The notes under the pieces were generated by a model. That model did not search any database. It had not been told where the DNA came from and saw only the letters and a list, made by a program, of their open reading frames with translations. Shown one piece after another: positions 1-11,331 of a stretch of 64,000 bases of DNA (positions are counted from its first letter, which is position 1; each line of letters begins with the position of its first letter). This DNA comes from Selaginella tamariscina (taxonomy: Eukaryota; Streptophyta; Lycopodiopsida; Selaginellales; Selaginellaceae): NCBI GenBank assembly GCA_003024785.1, contig PUQB01000411.1:43623-107622 (forward strand), read 5' to 3'. The position numbers were made by a program, and so were the translations under genes.

Positions 1-701
1 ATTTTTTCAACATTATATATCTTCAACAACATATAAAACTACGATTTCTTTTAAGATCTTAATTTTCATATCAACTAACAGATCTAATAAAGAATAAATG
101 TTTGTAATGAAAATGTTAATAAAAGTGATAGGAGAAAATGCAATTTAAAGAATGTAGAGGAAGCTTGGATTCATTTTGATTCCATGTATAGAATAAAGGA
201 TTGGGTCTTCATCCAAGGCTCGTATATTATAGTTTAGGCAAAATAATATAAATTGATTTTTAGATTAAGAACCATTGTCACCATAGTTACTTACAAATTC
301 AAAATTAAAGATGTTCTTACATAATCAATATTCTGAACCATATTGAACAACATAGTTGAGAGAGAGCTTAATTTCACACATTTATTTTAAGGATTCAAGG
401 TCAATGGGATCATACTATCATAGTTTCTACTTTCTTTACTTTGCATAATCTCTGATCTTACACTTGATAACATGATTAGGAAACGGGCATAAACATAATC
501 TCTTTAATGCACTTAAAAACTAAGTGATTGGATTTGATCAGTCTAAGTCATTAGGGCTAGAGTAAACTTTACTTAAGTCAATACTCACTCACTACCCCCT
601 TAGTATCAATAGTTATGGGTTAGGGTTAGTCCTTAGTCCAAGTGAATAACATTTTGCATGGAGATTTTGTGCTAGCCCACTTGTCTAATCCTTAAAATTA
701 G
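1..701. other. AT-rich flank, no gene seen
   Basis: No open frame of useful length, RNA gene or clear repeat is visible. The stretch ends at the left terminal inverted repeat of the first large transposon copy. Confidence 0.6.
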
Positions 702-728
702 ATGCAAGTTGTAACTAAAATGGGCATG
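702..728 (+). repeat. Left terminal inverted repeat, copy 1
   Basis: A 27-bp sequence starting ATGCAMGTTGTAACTAAART (here M=A, R=A) and ending GGGCATG. It is identical to 17,296-17,322 and is the inverse of 34,853-34,879 and 38,917-38,943 with two substitutions. Confidence 0.8.
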
Positions 729-1195
729 GCTATAGTCCCATTTCCTAATAATTAGCAATTTTAGCTATTAATTAGCATTTTCTAATATTAAAGGAATATT
801 CTTTAGAATATAAGTTTGAAAATAGAATATTCTTTAGAATATTCTATTTTGTATCTACCCTTTAATAAATTATAGCATTCATGAAAAAAAATTAATAACA
901 TTATAAAAGTAGAAGGTATTAAATTATATAATATATTGCCTAATAAAATTAAGGAAGAGCATAAGAGGTACATTACATAAATATTGATGTTGTTATTAAA
1001 ATATATATATTAAAATATAAATTATTAATTAAAAATTGTAGTAGTAATAATAATATATAAATCCTATAATAATATAGTCAATCTTCCATATCATTTTTTT
1101 AAATTTATATAGTTAAGTATACAATTGGTACTTATTAAAGAGTATAATAATTATGAATATTAAAATATATGATATTTTATAATTTTGTAATTGCT
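729..1195. other. AT-rich subterminal region of transposon copy 1
   Basis: Non-coding sequence homologous to 17,323-17,797. It contains several AGAATATTCT-type short palindromes (about 790-850). Similar GGAATATTCC-type motifs occur near the right end of the element (34,680-34,720 and 38,750-38,780). Confidence 0.55.
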
Positions 1196-4100
1196 TTAAG
1201 CTTCAGAAACATACATTCCCTTGCAGTTTTGTTAATCGTGACTTTATCAACGCTTCTTGACATCCATCCATATCGAATGGATTTAAACATTATAAAACAT
1301 GCTGGTCTTTAATTAGGAGACCATGTTTTCTCTAGGCATCCATATTATCTTTCGCTCTCCTTCTCGTGTCGCCTTTTTGTGGTTTGAACCATGCAACCTT
1401 AACAATACTATTTTTTGTGATTACTCAGGTTGTCGATATTTGACCCATCCAAATAGGCTGATTATATGACGCATCTGGAGTAATGAGAACCATCATTAGT
1501 TTTTGAAGATCCTTGGCACAATCAAAGTATGCTTTAGGTTTTTGGTTCCTTTGTCCAACAAAGTGTGGGGTTTGCACTTCCACATCACTACTGGCTTCTA
1601 TGTCGTCTATGCTCAGTGATGTCATTTCAATCTCCTCTCGCCACCTTGTTTTAGGCCAGAAAGGGTGTTGCAATTCTGTACTTGTGACAGTAGGCCCTTC
1701 CAACTCTCGAACAACAGTCTCCCAATAGTTGACCACATGCTTATATAGTTCTGAGTAACCAGTTGCCTTATCAGAATTCTTTGGCATCGATTTTTGAACC
1801 CATGCCACATATTTTTTGATGCCATCAATAATAACCTCTTGTTCCTTGAGCTGGGCACTCAATGGAATAGGGTCTGGTTGTCCTTCTGGGAGAAGTGGCT
1901 TTCCATCCTCTCCACTTTTGAAGAGCATTAAGCCCTCTTTCGGTAACCACTCCTGCTCTGATGGCCGTAACTTGTACTGCATAATAGGTATACCATCTCG
2001 TATGGAGAAAAAGAATTGTAGCGGCACAAGGTGACCAACTAAAGAATCACTCCCTTCTTTTATATACTCCTTGAGAAATTTTTTGAAGTCTGGCACCTCA
2101 GTCACAAGCAAAGCACAACTTTTTTTGGAGATGCAATTTTCAAAAAGATTCATCATATGCGGTAAGGTAAGTGCACTTGTCCTTTTTGTAGAGTTGGAGA
2201 CCTTGCTGAAGAACGCATCAATATCTTCATGAGTGTGACCAACCATAAGGAAACTGAGCGTGATTGTTTCAAACACACCTTTGGCAACAAGCATTGACAA
2301 GTATGCTAGCACATATCTAGAAAATAAAAGTAAGTATGAGCTTGAGAAACCCTTAAGTAAAATGATTTACCTATTTTTGTTCTCGCCTGCACAATTATCC
2401 ATCTGTAAAAGCAAATGACGAGGAAGCTTATTTGATGTTGAGGACACATGTACACTATTTGAGCTAGATCCCTCCACTGAACCAGAACTCTCAACAGGGC
2501 CATCTTTTTCTGTGCAGGCTGTTGACAATGCCTCTCATATTCCCAAGTAGCCTCAAGTGCAGATGTGTTCATGAGAGCATTATGTAAAGGTTGAAGGTGT
2601 TGTTTCTTCACTTTGAGATCACTGATAGGACTTGTCTGTGAGTGGGCTTCAAGGTTTCTGAAACACATGGCTAACGACCCAATAGTGAAATTGGAGTCGC
2701 TAGACCAATGTGGAAGTGAAAAGTGTCCATATGACTCACAACCGTGTCCATGTGTTAGCACACCTGTCAATGAAATCGGAAGTTTCATGACATTTCCAAG
2801 GCACTTTGGTGTTGCAAAGAGCTTTGGAATGCTGGTCTTTGAATGATCCATCTTGTCATGGATCAAGCACAGGTACTCTGATGGGCGTGACACAGAAAGC
2901 ATGCGGTGTGCATAGTACTGAGACCGGCAAGTTTGTTGTGCAATCATGTGGGCCTCCATCTTCCTTTGAATGGTAGTGATCTCCACCAAGGTTTTTGCAC
3001 AAGCCTCTGCAGCCTTCAATGATGTACAAGTGTCACACTTGGAAAAGCTAGAGTGTTTTGCAATCTCCACATCCTTAAAATGAGTATTCCATATGTTGTT
3101 GAAGGTACCAGTGCAGATTGCTTGGAGCCCCATCAAACTGAGGCACTTGTTCACATGTTCACACAGTTTCAATTGAGTGTAGATTGAAGGCAAAACCTTG
3201 AGATTTTCCCTGACCCCTGCATTTGTGGTTCGGCATTTGTGAGGCATCCTGTCTGCATTTGCTTCCACAAAAGCCTTGAGTATCTCTATGGCTGCCATGA
3301 TGTGAGAGCGGGTTTTGACCAAGCGAGTGTTCCCATGAACTGAGGTTCGCGCTCCATCTAGCCACTCATCCCTCCGACGGTAGAACGTGGTCTTTGGGAT
3401 CCCGTATATACTGTACCAAGCTTTGAAGCAGATGGCCACCTTATTAAATACCATGGATGTACTCTGATAACCTGTGTCCGAGGCCATTCCATCAATACAC
3501 CCAGTTAGTGCAGCATATACAAACTCATGCCTTTGCTTTTGGGTGAGCATACGAAAGACATGTCTACATTGGGTAATTTCATTCCGGTCTGCCATCTGAC
3601 AACACTTCTTCTTGCAACAGTCAATCGTGGAAATGCTCGTAACACTTTCGGAAGATGTAGGATCCATCTTTACCCTCTTGCTGAAACTTGCAGGGGAAGA
3701 TCTACAACCCATGAATCGCCTTTTTCTTACAATAGGACCAATGCAAGGAACCTCTTCAAATATGAGTTGTTCTTCCGGGTTGTTATTATTGAAATCCAAC
3801 CCAGAATATGTTGAACCATCTTGCCGTCTTAATTCAGATGTTCGCCACCTCACGAGGGATCCAGGATACAATGTGCCATTAGGTGAAACCTCTGTCACAA
3901 CTACACCCACGAAGTCGGACCCTAGTTTCTCTTCTGACACTGCTTCCATTGGATTTATAGCTGTGATGATGCCTCTTCCGACTTCAATCTCACGAAGAAA
4001 GAGAATCACCTCATCCATCACAGCAGGCAAGCCATCATCTGGTAAACTCGTGCTACTATTTGTTTGTGACTCTGCATATTCTGTGTCAGCCTTGACTTCA

Positions 4101-4306
4101 TCCAAATTCCACAATACAGGAGAACCCTCCTCAAATTCCATTCCCAGAACCTCAACATGCTTGTAAATGGTGTTCACCCATACGTACACACAAGATCCTT
4201 GGGCAATATTGTGACATGATGCATTATTATCTCGAACTTCCACAGTTCCAGTGCCAACTATCTCGTTGTTCCGAAGAAGACATACTTTATCTCCAGTATT
4301 AAACAT
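1196..4306 (-). pseudogene. DUF7869-like transposon protein, copy 1
   Basis: Main gene of the left half of the element, on the minus strand. Reading from 4,306, there is an N-terminal region with a charged GDKVCLLRNNE motif, a Cys-rich patch (CCKKKCC), a helical segment with ARTSVHGNTR, and a SFSKCDTC motif. The C-terminal domain has QMDNCAGENKNR and SFLMVGHTHEDID. The last two resemble DUF7869 proteins that occur in many copies in plant and oomycete genomes (known from the family); a transposase role is my inference. A 54-bp GT-AG intron (2,317-2,370) joins NKNR to YVLAYL. The reading frame changes near 2,520 without an obvious intron and again near 1,430. The first in-frame ATG is at 4,306, but a plausible acceptor (TTTATGTGCAG) just upstream means another 5' exon is possible. 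Confidence 0.65.
2317..2370 (-). other. 54-bp intron in DUF7869-like gene, copy 1
   Basis: On the minus strand the exon ends AACAAAAATAG, followed by GTAAAT. The intron ends TTTTCTAG before ATATGTGCTAGC. Splicing restores an uninterrupted DNCAGENKNRYVLAYL reading. Copy 2 has the equivalent intron at 18,925-18,978. Confidence 0.75.
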
Positions 4307-4460
4307 ATTGTCCTGCACATAAATAATTGTATTATTTATGATATCTGTTTATGCAATATTTCTAAGAAATCTGAATTACGGTTACTTAATAATATGCATA
4401 TGCAATAATACATAATTATGTTTAGAGATAATATCTCATGTTTGATTAATACAACTGATG

Positions 4461-5060
4461 GGCGGGATTAATCCCGCCCACGAATCCCTCCGACGAGGAA
4501 CGGTCGGCGGGATTAATCCCGCCGCCGACTCAACCCCTTCGGAGAGAGTCGGCGGGATTAATCCCGCCTTGGACTCCCTCCGACAAGGAAGAGCCGGCGG
4601 GATTAATCCCGCCGCCTCTTCCTCCTCGGGGGAGTCCGGCGGGATTAATCCCGCCGGACTTCCCCTGGAGGAGTCCAAGGCGGGATTAATCCCGCCCACA
4701 ATTCTTACGACGGGGAATGGGTGGGGGATTAAACCCGCACATAACTCTCTCCAAAACTATGATTTCAAAGAGATCTCGGGATAAATCCTGTCCCCAAATC
4801 CTTAAAACAGGGATGTGGTGGCGAGATTAATCCCGCCACCCCTTCCCTGCCTCCTAAAATGGTTGGCGGGATTAATCCCGCCGACAACTCTTTCTAATAA
4901 ATTCTGGTAACTCTTCATCAGTTGAGAAGGTTATCGGCGGGATTAATCCCGCCACTCTTTTTCAGTGGCGGAGAAGCATTGCCCGAGAGATGGTGGCGGG
5001 ATTAATCCCGCCACCTCTTCGAAGAGGCGAAAAAGAAATGGCCGGATTAATCCCGCCGCC
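4461..5060. repeat. Palindrome array 1 (GGCGGGATTAATCCCGCC)
   Basis: Exact 18-bp palindromes lie at 4,461, 4,506, 4,551, 4,596, 4,638 and 4,679, spaced 41-45 bp apart. Further exact or degenerate copies occur near 4,720, 4,833, 4,865, 4,936, 4,996 and 5,041. Spacers vary but often carry CTCC(G)GACGAGGAA-like sequence. The array starts about 150 bp upstream (5') of the divergently read DUF7869-like gene. It stands out as a GC-rich island in AT-rich DNA. Every unit can form a cruciform or hairpin. Confidence 0.9.
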
Positions 5061-5700
5061 CCGGTTAACCTAGAATATTAAGTTAAAAGGATATTTAAAC
5101 GGGATAAATCCCTAACGGAATATATTATAATCCTAATGCATTCCTAAACCCCTAAATTGTAATTTTAAAGAGAATGTAAGAGAGTGAATCTTTATAAGTA
5201 TTTTTAAATTTGTTTATAATACTTACTTGTAAACAGCACTGAAGGCGCCGTGCTTTCCTATAAAGAATAGCACCCAATTTAATCTCGCTCCTGAGATGAT
5301 CACTATGAAGAAAAAAGAAGATCTAAAGAGTGAAAAATACAGAAATGAAGAAACCCTTGCCGGAGAAAGAACCAGATCTGAATTTGAGTGGGAAATTAAA
5401 TGCATTTTCAAATTTACATGTCAGACCGACAATACATATGTCAGAAATTCAAATTTTTTAAAAAGAACAGAAAATAAAATTTAAGATGAGTTGACACAAA
5501 TATCCGACACTCTGACATATATACTCTCCAGTTCCAATGAGTATTTTAAAATTGCATTTAATGTTATTCAAGTGATTCAAGCTGTTTAATATTACGAAAT
5601 TTTAGACTATATTCTACATTCTTAGTATTCAAGTATATTTATATTATATATATATATAATATATACTTATACAATAAATAAATTGATATATTATTATGTA
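5061..5700. repeat. Conserved AT-rich module after array
   Basis: Non-coding stretch present three times in the window: here, at about 21,841-22,400 and at 27,540-28,100, each time directly after a palindrome array. It begins with a TTAACCTAGAATATTAAG-like boundary and holds a recognisable TAAACGGGATAAATCCCTAA imperfect palindrome. I see no convincing protein; short open frames are not conserved between copies. Confidence 0.6.
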
Positions 5701-6420
5701 TCATTTAAAATATATTCATAGTCTGTTTATTATTATTATTTTCTTAATTACTCGAGTATTTAGTTTTCATTTCCTAGTATCAATGGGATATTCTTTATAT
5801 TTTATTAATATTTGAAGAATATTCTAATATTAAACCTGATTATCATAATTAAATTAGTCTTGTTCTTAATTATTGCAGTAATTATTCTACATTTGTATAT
5901 ATTAATGGGATTTTCTCAATTAATTTGTTATTATTTCAAGAATATTCATGTGTTAAACCTTATTATCAATATTAAATTAATATATATTATTAAAACTATA
6001 TATGACTATTATTAGATAAAATGATGTATATTATGTATAATTTAAAATATGTTCATAGTGTATATTAATATCATTTCCTTAATTACTTGAGTAATTAATC
6101 TTTTTATATTAATGGGATATTCTTTATTATTTTCTTATTATTCCAAGAATATTCCAATATTAAACATGATTATGATAATTAATTTAGTTAATTATTTGAG
6201 TACTTAATTTACATTTGTATATATTAATGGGATTTTCTCAATTAATTTCTTATTATTTCAAGAATATTTCAATGTTAAACCTTTTTATCAATATTAAATT
6301 AATATATATTATTAAAACTATATATGGCTATATATTAGATAAAATCATATATTATTATGTATAATTTAAAATATGTTCATAGTGTGTTTATTAATATTAT
6401 TTTCTTAATTATTCGATGTT
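5700..6420. repeat. AT-rich tandem repeat, ~360-bp unit x2
   Basis: The sequence from about 5,700 to 6,050 repeats from 6,050 to 6,410. Each unit is built of two related half-units containing TATTAATGGGATATTCTTT or TATTAATGGGATTTTCTCAA and AAGAATATTC. Copy 2 modules (22,500-22,870 and 28,200-28,570) carry about one unit, so the number of units varies between copies. Confidence 0.65.
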
Positions 6421-7440
6421 TGTTTTGCACACATATATAAACACAATCATAAATTTACACACGCATTACAAGAACTTACAAAAACACATATGCACACACA
6501 TGCACAACCCTAAACCAAACTGAAGAAATATATTGCTTCTTTATTGAAAACATCATGTTCAACGCATGTATGATATATGTACTCAATCTGTGTGTATGTA
6601 ACACATTGAATTTACATGTGTAATATTTATATTAAGCTTGTTGGGAGCAAAAACCCTAAACCCTAAACCCTAAACCCTGTGTATACATGTGTGTACAAAA
6701 ATAATTTTTCAACACTCTCTCTTCACACCATGCATGATCCATCCTAAACCCTAAACCCTAAACCCTAATATGTAACACAATGAATTTACTCATGTAATAT
6801 GTATGTATGTCTGTGTGTATACACGTGTGTATGTATATATGTGTACTCTGTATGTATATATGTGTACTTTCTGTCTTCTCTCATACATACACACCATGCA
6901 TGATCCATGTTAATATGTACTGTCTCTCTTCTCTCAAACATACACACCATGCATGATCTATAATATGTACTCGGTCTCTCTAATATTATGTACTAATATG
7001 TATGTATGTCTGTGTGTATAATACACACCATGCATGATCCATAATATGTACTGTCTCTCTTCTCTCATATACTATGTATGTATATCTGTGTATAATATGT
7101 GTAAGTATATATGTGTACTAATATATGCAATGTGTACAAAAATAATTTTTCAACACTCTCTCTTCTCTCATACATACACACCATGCATGATCCATCCTAA
7201 ATCCAAAACCCTAAACCCTAAACCCATGTAATGTATGTCTGTGTGTATACACGTGTGTATGTATATATTATGTGTATTAATATATGCAATGTGTATGTAT
7301 GTATTGATACACATGAAACTTTAACACTCTCATGGACACACACATGTTAAATCCCTGCATGATTTATATTTTTGGGTGTATGTGATACACCACGCACACG
7401 CACGCGCTAATAATATAATGAAAGAATATTCGTTTAGGGC
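6420..7440. repeat. Microsatellite/minisatellite block
   Basis: Degenerate tandem repeats rich in TATGTATGT, CTGTGTGTATACACGTG and ACATACACACCATGCATGATCCAT, with a unit of roughly 50-70 bp. It contains interstitial telomere motifs. Homologous blocks lie at 22,870-23,800 and 28,570-29,570. No gene is visible. Confidence 0.7.
6651..7225 (+). repeat. Interstitial telomere motifs (CCCTAAA)n
   Basis: Short perfect or near-perfect runs of the plant telomere heptamer occur at 6,651-6,678 (four units), 6,743-6,767 (three to four) and 7,206-7,225 (two to three). They are separated by microsatellite sequence. All read CCCTAAA on the plus strand, and the latter two directly follow TGCATGATCCATCC. Confidence 0.85.
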
Positions 7441-7500
7441 GAATCTATATTTTATTCTTTTTAGGGTTTAAGTATATTCTCAGAAGGAATATTCTATTAG

Positions 7501-8512
7501 GAGATGTGTTGAGGTTAAGTATGAACGGAATATTAAATCTTAATCATAAAATGAAAAAAACAACTAAATAATAAAAGGATACAATAAAAATCAATTTTTT
7601 GTTCATAAATTAATGTAATAAAATATAAAAGTATAAATTTAACAATTACAAAAATATAATTATAAATATAAAGCATATTCGCTGATGTGGCATAATTATA
7701 AATATAAAGCTTAACTTGTGTAACTTTTTTATATTATTTATTATAAAGTTAAATTTAAATAAAATGAATCTAATTTGATATATACTAAGTTTAAAATTTA
7801 AATGAATTTTTAATATGTTATATCTTCGGTTATTATCTTATAAATTGAATATTAAATTTTTTTTATTACTATAATAAATTTAACATAAATTTAAATGTAT
7901 AAATAAAAATTTAAAATGTGTAATTTTGCACTTATATAAATTAATTAACACATTGAATCTTCATATTGTTACATACACACATTTCTCACACTTGTAAAAC
8001 TTAATTTATCTTAAATACTTAGTATATTTATCTGATTAATCTCTTTTTAAAGTGTAAATTAATAATAATTAAATTAATGCTTAGGTGGCATGCTGCTTTA
8101 TCCGTCATTTGACACATGCCCTAGACGTATTGCATCGTCTCTATGTGCAGGGAAAGTCTTTGCTGACAATATATACAAAGCATATTCGCTGATGTGGCAC
8201 TTTAACTGGCCCTAAAAAAAACTAATTGCTATATTCATAATAATTCGATTTAATATAAATAATTTAAACCACCCACAAATATTTTCTATTTTGTCATTCA
8301 CCGTTAATTAATTAATATAAAATGACAGTCCCATTTGTAAATCAAACACCTATAAATAATATAAATAAAATACTGCAGGGTCCCAATAATATTATTTAAA
8401 TAAGTTTTACTGTATATACATAAAGATAACAAGTTGTTATATAGAATATCTATAATTTAAATATACACACATATATGGCTCTATTATAATTAGAGCTCTA
8501 AAGTACGGTTTA
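7501..8512. repeat. AT-rich DNA with diverged dispersed repeats
   Basis: No gene is visible. A 19-bp string GCATATTCGCTGATGTGGC occurs at both 7,673 and 8,180. Roughly 7,600-7,740 resembles 62,380-62,500 in direct orientation. Roughly 7,985-8,100 resembles 61,930-62,045 in inverse orientation. These look like fragments of one old dispersed repeat family. Confidence 0.5.
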
Positions 8513-8930
8513 TTACGGAGGTATGAAGTCTTACAGAACTATACATTATAAGTTTACATACGAATTAATATATTACATTGCAAATGATTATTTACAAATT
8601 CATGGTCTTTATATACTTTTTGAAATTTTATGTACTAATTAATAGTTAAATTCAGTCAAGTAAAAATATTGGGGCCTCGTGGAAAGAAGAGCGATTAATA
8701 TTTATGTTAATCAATCGACTAATCCTACTGCAGCCGCTATTATTTTAGTTTCTGGTATATTTATTAAGTATTGAGTAATTTTAACAGTTTAACAGTGCTA
8801 GGGCAATGCCCTAATTAAGGTGCTACATTTTTTTTGCCTAGTTTTAACCTCTGCATCATGACATGATGCAATACGTTTGAGACTTACGTGTTAAATGTGT
8901 TTACTACTATTTAATTAATAATTTTATAAT
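8513..8930 (+). repeat. Segment A, left copy
   Basis: Starts at GTATGAAGTCTTAC and runs through a CATCATGACATGATG palindrome. A direct-orientation copy lies at 49,434-49,631 plus 54,407-54,595, interrupted by a gypsy element. The DNA immediately to the right (8,938 on) is instead copied in inverse orientation at 43,484-49,428. Confidence 0.75.
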
Positions 8931-10653
8931 GTAAGAAGAGATTAGCCAGATAAATATATTAACTATAATTAAGGTAAATTAAGCATACATAAATGTGGGA
9001 AAATGTGTGTACATGCATGTGTATGTATATATGTCTATGGCATACTGCAAAATCACACATTTTATTTTGTATTTATATATTTATATTTAATTAAATTAAT
9101 TTTAACTTTAATTTAATATTAAAAATGTTTGAGTACTCAATTTATAAAATATGAGATGCCACTGTAACCAAATATGTAGCATATTAAAAATTATTTTAAA
9201 TTTTATATTTAGTATATTATTCAGATTATTTTTATGTAGATTCATTTTATTTAAATTTAACATTATAATAATATATATAAAAAAGCTATACAAGTTAAGC
9301 AGCTTAAGCTCATTGCTCTCTTATTTACATTTATAATTATATGTTTTCAGTTTTTAAATTTTTTTTAATACTTTGAAATTTTTCTATGAATATAAAATTT
9401 CTTTTTATTGTATAAAAATTAAATTAATTTTATATTAATTTGAAATTTTTCATTAATATAAAAATGAAAAAATAAAACAATAGAAAATACCCCTTGAAAC
9501 TTTGGCTACAATGGTAAACACGAGTAACTTAAGAAAAAGTTATTAAAATGTAAAAATAATCATAAAGTATATTAAACTAATACAAATTTTAAAATAATTT
9601 AAGATATGCAGTGACATTTCTATTTTATAAATTGAGTTTTAATAGTATTAAATTTAAAACACATTTATTTGTTTGAGCAGATTAAAAAAAAATAATGTGT
9701 GGTTTGGTTTTACATGAAATAATTAATATATTAAATGTCTGCCATAATACATACATACGCACAGATATGTATGTACACACACACATTTTTACATTTGATA
9801 ATATATCTTTAAATATTAGTATATATTAGTTTTTATATCAAAATTTCTTAAATAAAATTTAATCCGTCTTAATTATATAGATCCTTAATATATATATTTC
9901 ATCTTAAACAGAAAATATTACTAGGCATTAGACTCTAAGCATGAATACTTTAAGATATAATTTATAATCTATATCCTTCTAAGATATTTCACATTATTAT
10001 ATATTCTTACGGTATGAGGTTTATTACTTACATGTTTATTTCATAAATATTATTATGATGCAATATATGTTAAGAATATAATTAATTTATAGAATAAAAA
10101 AATAAAATTAAGAAGTGAACAATGATGTAATATGATGAAATGGGATAATTCAAAATCTATTTTAACCATACATTTCATTTTTTAAAAAGAACAAGTTTCT
10201 AGTACGGACCCATAGTTTATAATATGATTTATAAAAGTTATGCAAAGTGTATATATACTGCATACAAACACGAGAACAAACATATAATATTATACATTAT
10301 TCTTTATAGTCATAGATTTGTTAAAACTTACTACAAACATTCAAAAAATATTTTCTTTTCTTGAAAAATGTTCGAAATTATATATTACATTAATTATACA
10401 TTTTTTATATAATCAATACGGGTTGTACACAATTTATAATTGCTCGTGTTTTGCACATTTCAAATGCTATTCGAGAACATAGTTACAGACAAAGTTACAG
10501 TTCCCACGGAATCTTGAGAAAATAAGACGAGTATATTCGTCGTTTTCTTCCTTGTCAAACTTGCAAGAAATAGTGTTTGAAATGAAAACAAACTGCGCTA
10601 CAAAGCAATAGTTTACTGAAGATTGAATAAAATGATTCATCTATGTTGGTAAA

Positions 10654-10918
10654 ATGCAGCATTGTTTTAAGCTAATCACCCAAATGTCTTCAGCATGTTG
10701 CAAGCTTTTGATGACGACCACCATTCTGCTTGTGCTTCTCCTCTTTGCTGCAGTTGCAAATGCGACTGCACGCAAGACTGCAGTTGTTGTAAATCCCAAA
10801 GGTAAATTAGATTGTATTAATTGTTAATTAATTATTATTCACAATTTGTCTTTCAGATTGCTTTGATTGCTGCTTCCCTTCTGGTAAATGCACTCGCTGC
10901 TGCTCTGGAGGTTTTTAA
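10654..10918 (+). CDS. Secreted cysteine-rich peptide, left copy
   Basis: Two exons, 10,654-10,801 and 10,857-10,918, separated by a 55-bp GT-AG intron, encode 69 residues. A second Met at codon 11 could be the real start (59 residues). A hydrophobic signal-peptide-like stretch (LLMTTTILLVLLLFAAVANA) precedes a short basic linker and a C-terminal core CFDCCFPSGKCTRCC with six cysteines (C-x2-CC-x5-C-x2-CC). That layout fits a small disulfide-rich peptide exported to the apoplast. I do not recognise the family, and the role (defence, signalling or other) is unknown. The second copy in the other arm is intact and nearly identical, which supports a real gene. Confidence 0.75.
10802..10856 (+). 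other. 55-bp intron of cysteine-rich peptide gene
   Basis: Donor G|GTAAAT, acceptor TTTCAG|AT. Splicing joins the VVNPK-encoding exon in frame to the cysteine core. The same intron is present at 47,351-47,405 in the inverted copy. Confidence 0.75.
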
Positions 10919-11289
10919 TTAAGTCCTAAATATAAGTAAGATTTCGAAAGTTTGTTTTCGTTCGTAAGAATCGGTTTAAATGTTATTAGTTCAGTTGTAT
11001 TTATTGATTGTGAATTAAATTAAATAATTTATATAAATGATTGCAAGTAAATCAAGGTATATTCTTTATGCATATACGATGTAAACTTCGCATACATATT
11101 TTTATTATTTTAACAGCTAGAATCTATGCATACACCTGCATGTATATACATTTTAACCTTTATAAACAGACATATATTCATATATAACGATTGTGTTCAA
11201 TTTGCAACAACTGTGTAGGAAACCCAATTGGTGACTTCTTTAGTTTGTATACGATATGGTTCATGGTATATGTCTGTGATATGTATCTC

Positions 11290-11331
<42 letters not shown>

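Larger units (their letters stand above)
702..7500. mobile_element. Large TIR DNA transposon, copy 1 (left part only)
   Basis: This segment parallels the left part of the complete element at 17,296-38,943 in the same order: TIR, AT-rich subterminal DNA, minus-strand DUF7869-like gene, palindrome array, conserved AT-rich block, then microsatellite and telomere-motif block. Collinearity with copy 2 (to about 23,920) stops near 7,500. Beyond that point the sequence belongs to other repeats, and no right TIR or cargo genes follow. The copy is therefore 3'-truncated or was rearranged after insertion. The flank before the TIR is TTAG; no matching right flank exists to test a target duplication. Confidence 0.75.

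Noticed and set aside
4436-4784. Open frames on both strands of the palindrome arrays, giving repeated GGINPA and AGLIPP peptides
   Set aside because: The palindrome has no stop in two of three frames and units spaced by 45 bp keep frame, so open frames arise automatically. Both strands are open and no frame is kept across all arrays.
4461-5060. CRISPR-like array (short palindromic repeats with variable spacers)
   Set aside because: Eukaryotic context, degenerate and variable repeat units, spacers related to one another and no cas genes. It is a transposon-borne palindrome array.
5812-6015. Short hydrophobic open frame in the AT-rich block
   Set aside because: Low-complexity Ile/Leu/Tyr-rich translation of AT-rich repeat, not conserved in the other two copies of the block.
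6651-6678. Chromosome end or fusion point because of telomere repeats
   Set aside because: Runs are only three to four units, recur at equivalent places in three homologous modules and lie within a transposon.
8860-8880. CATCATGACATGATG palindrome as a regulatory operator
   Set aside because: It lies in duplicated anonymous DNA with no adjacent gene; nothing supports a regulatory role.
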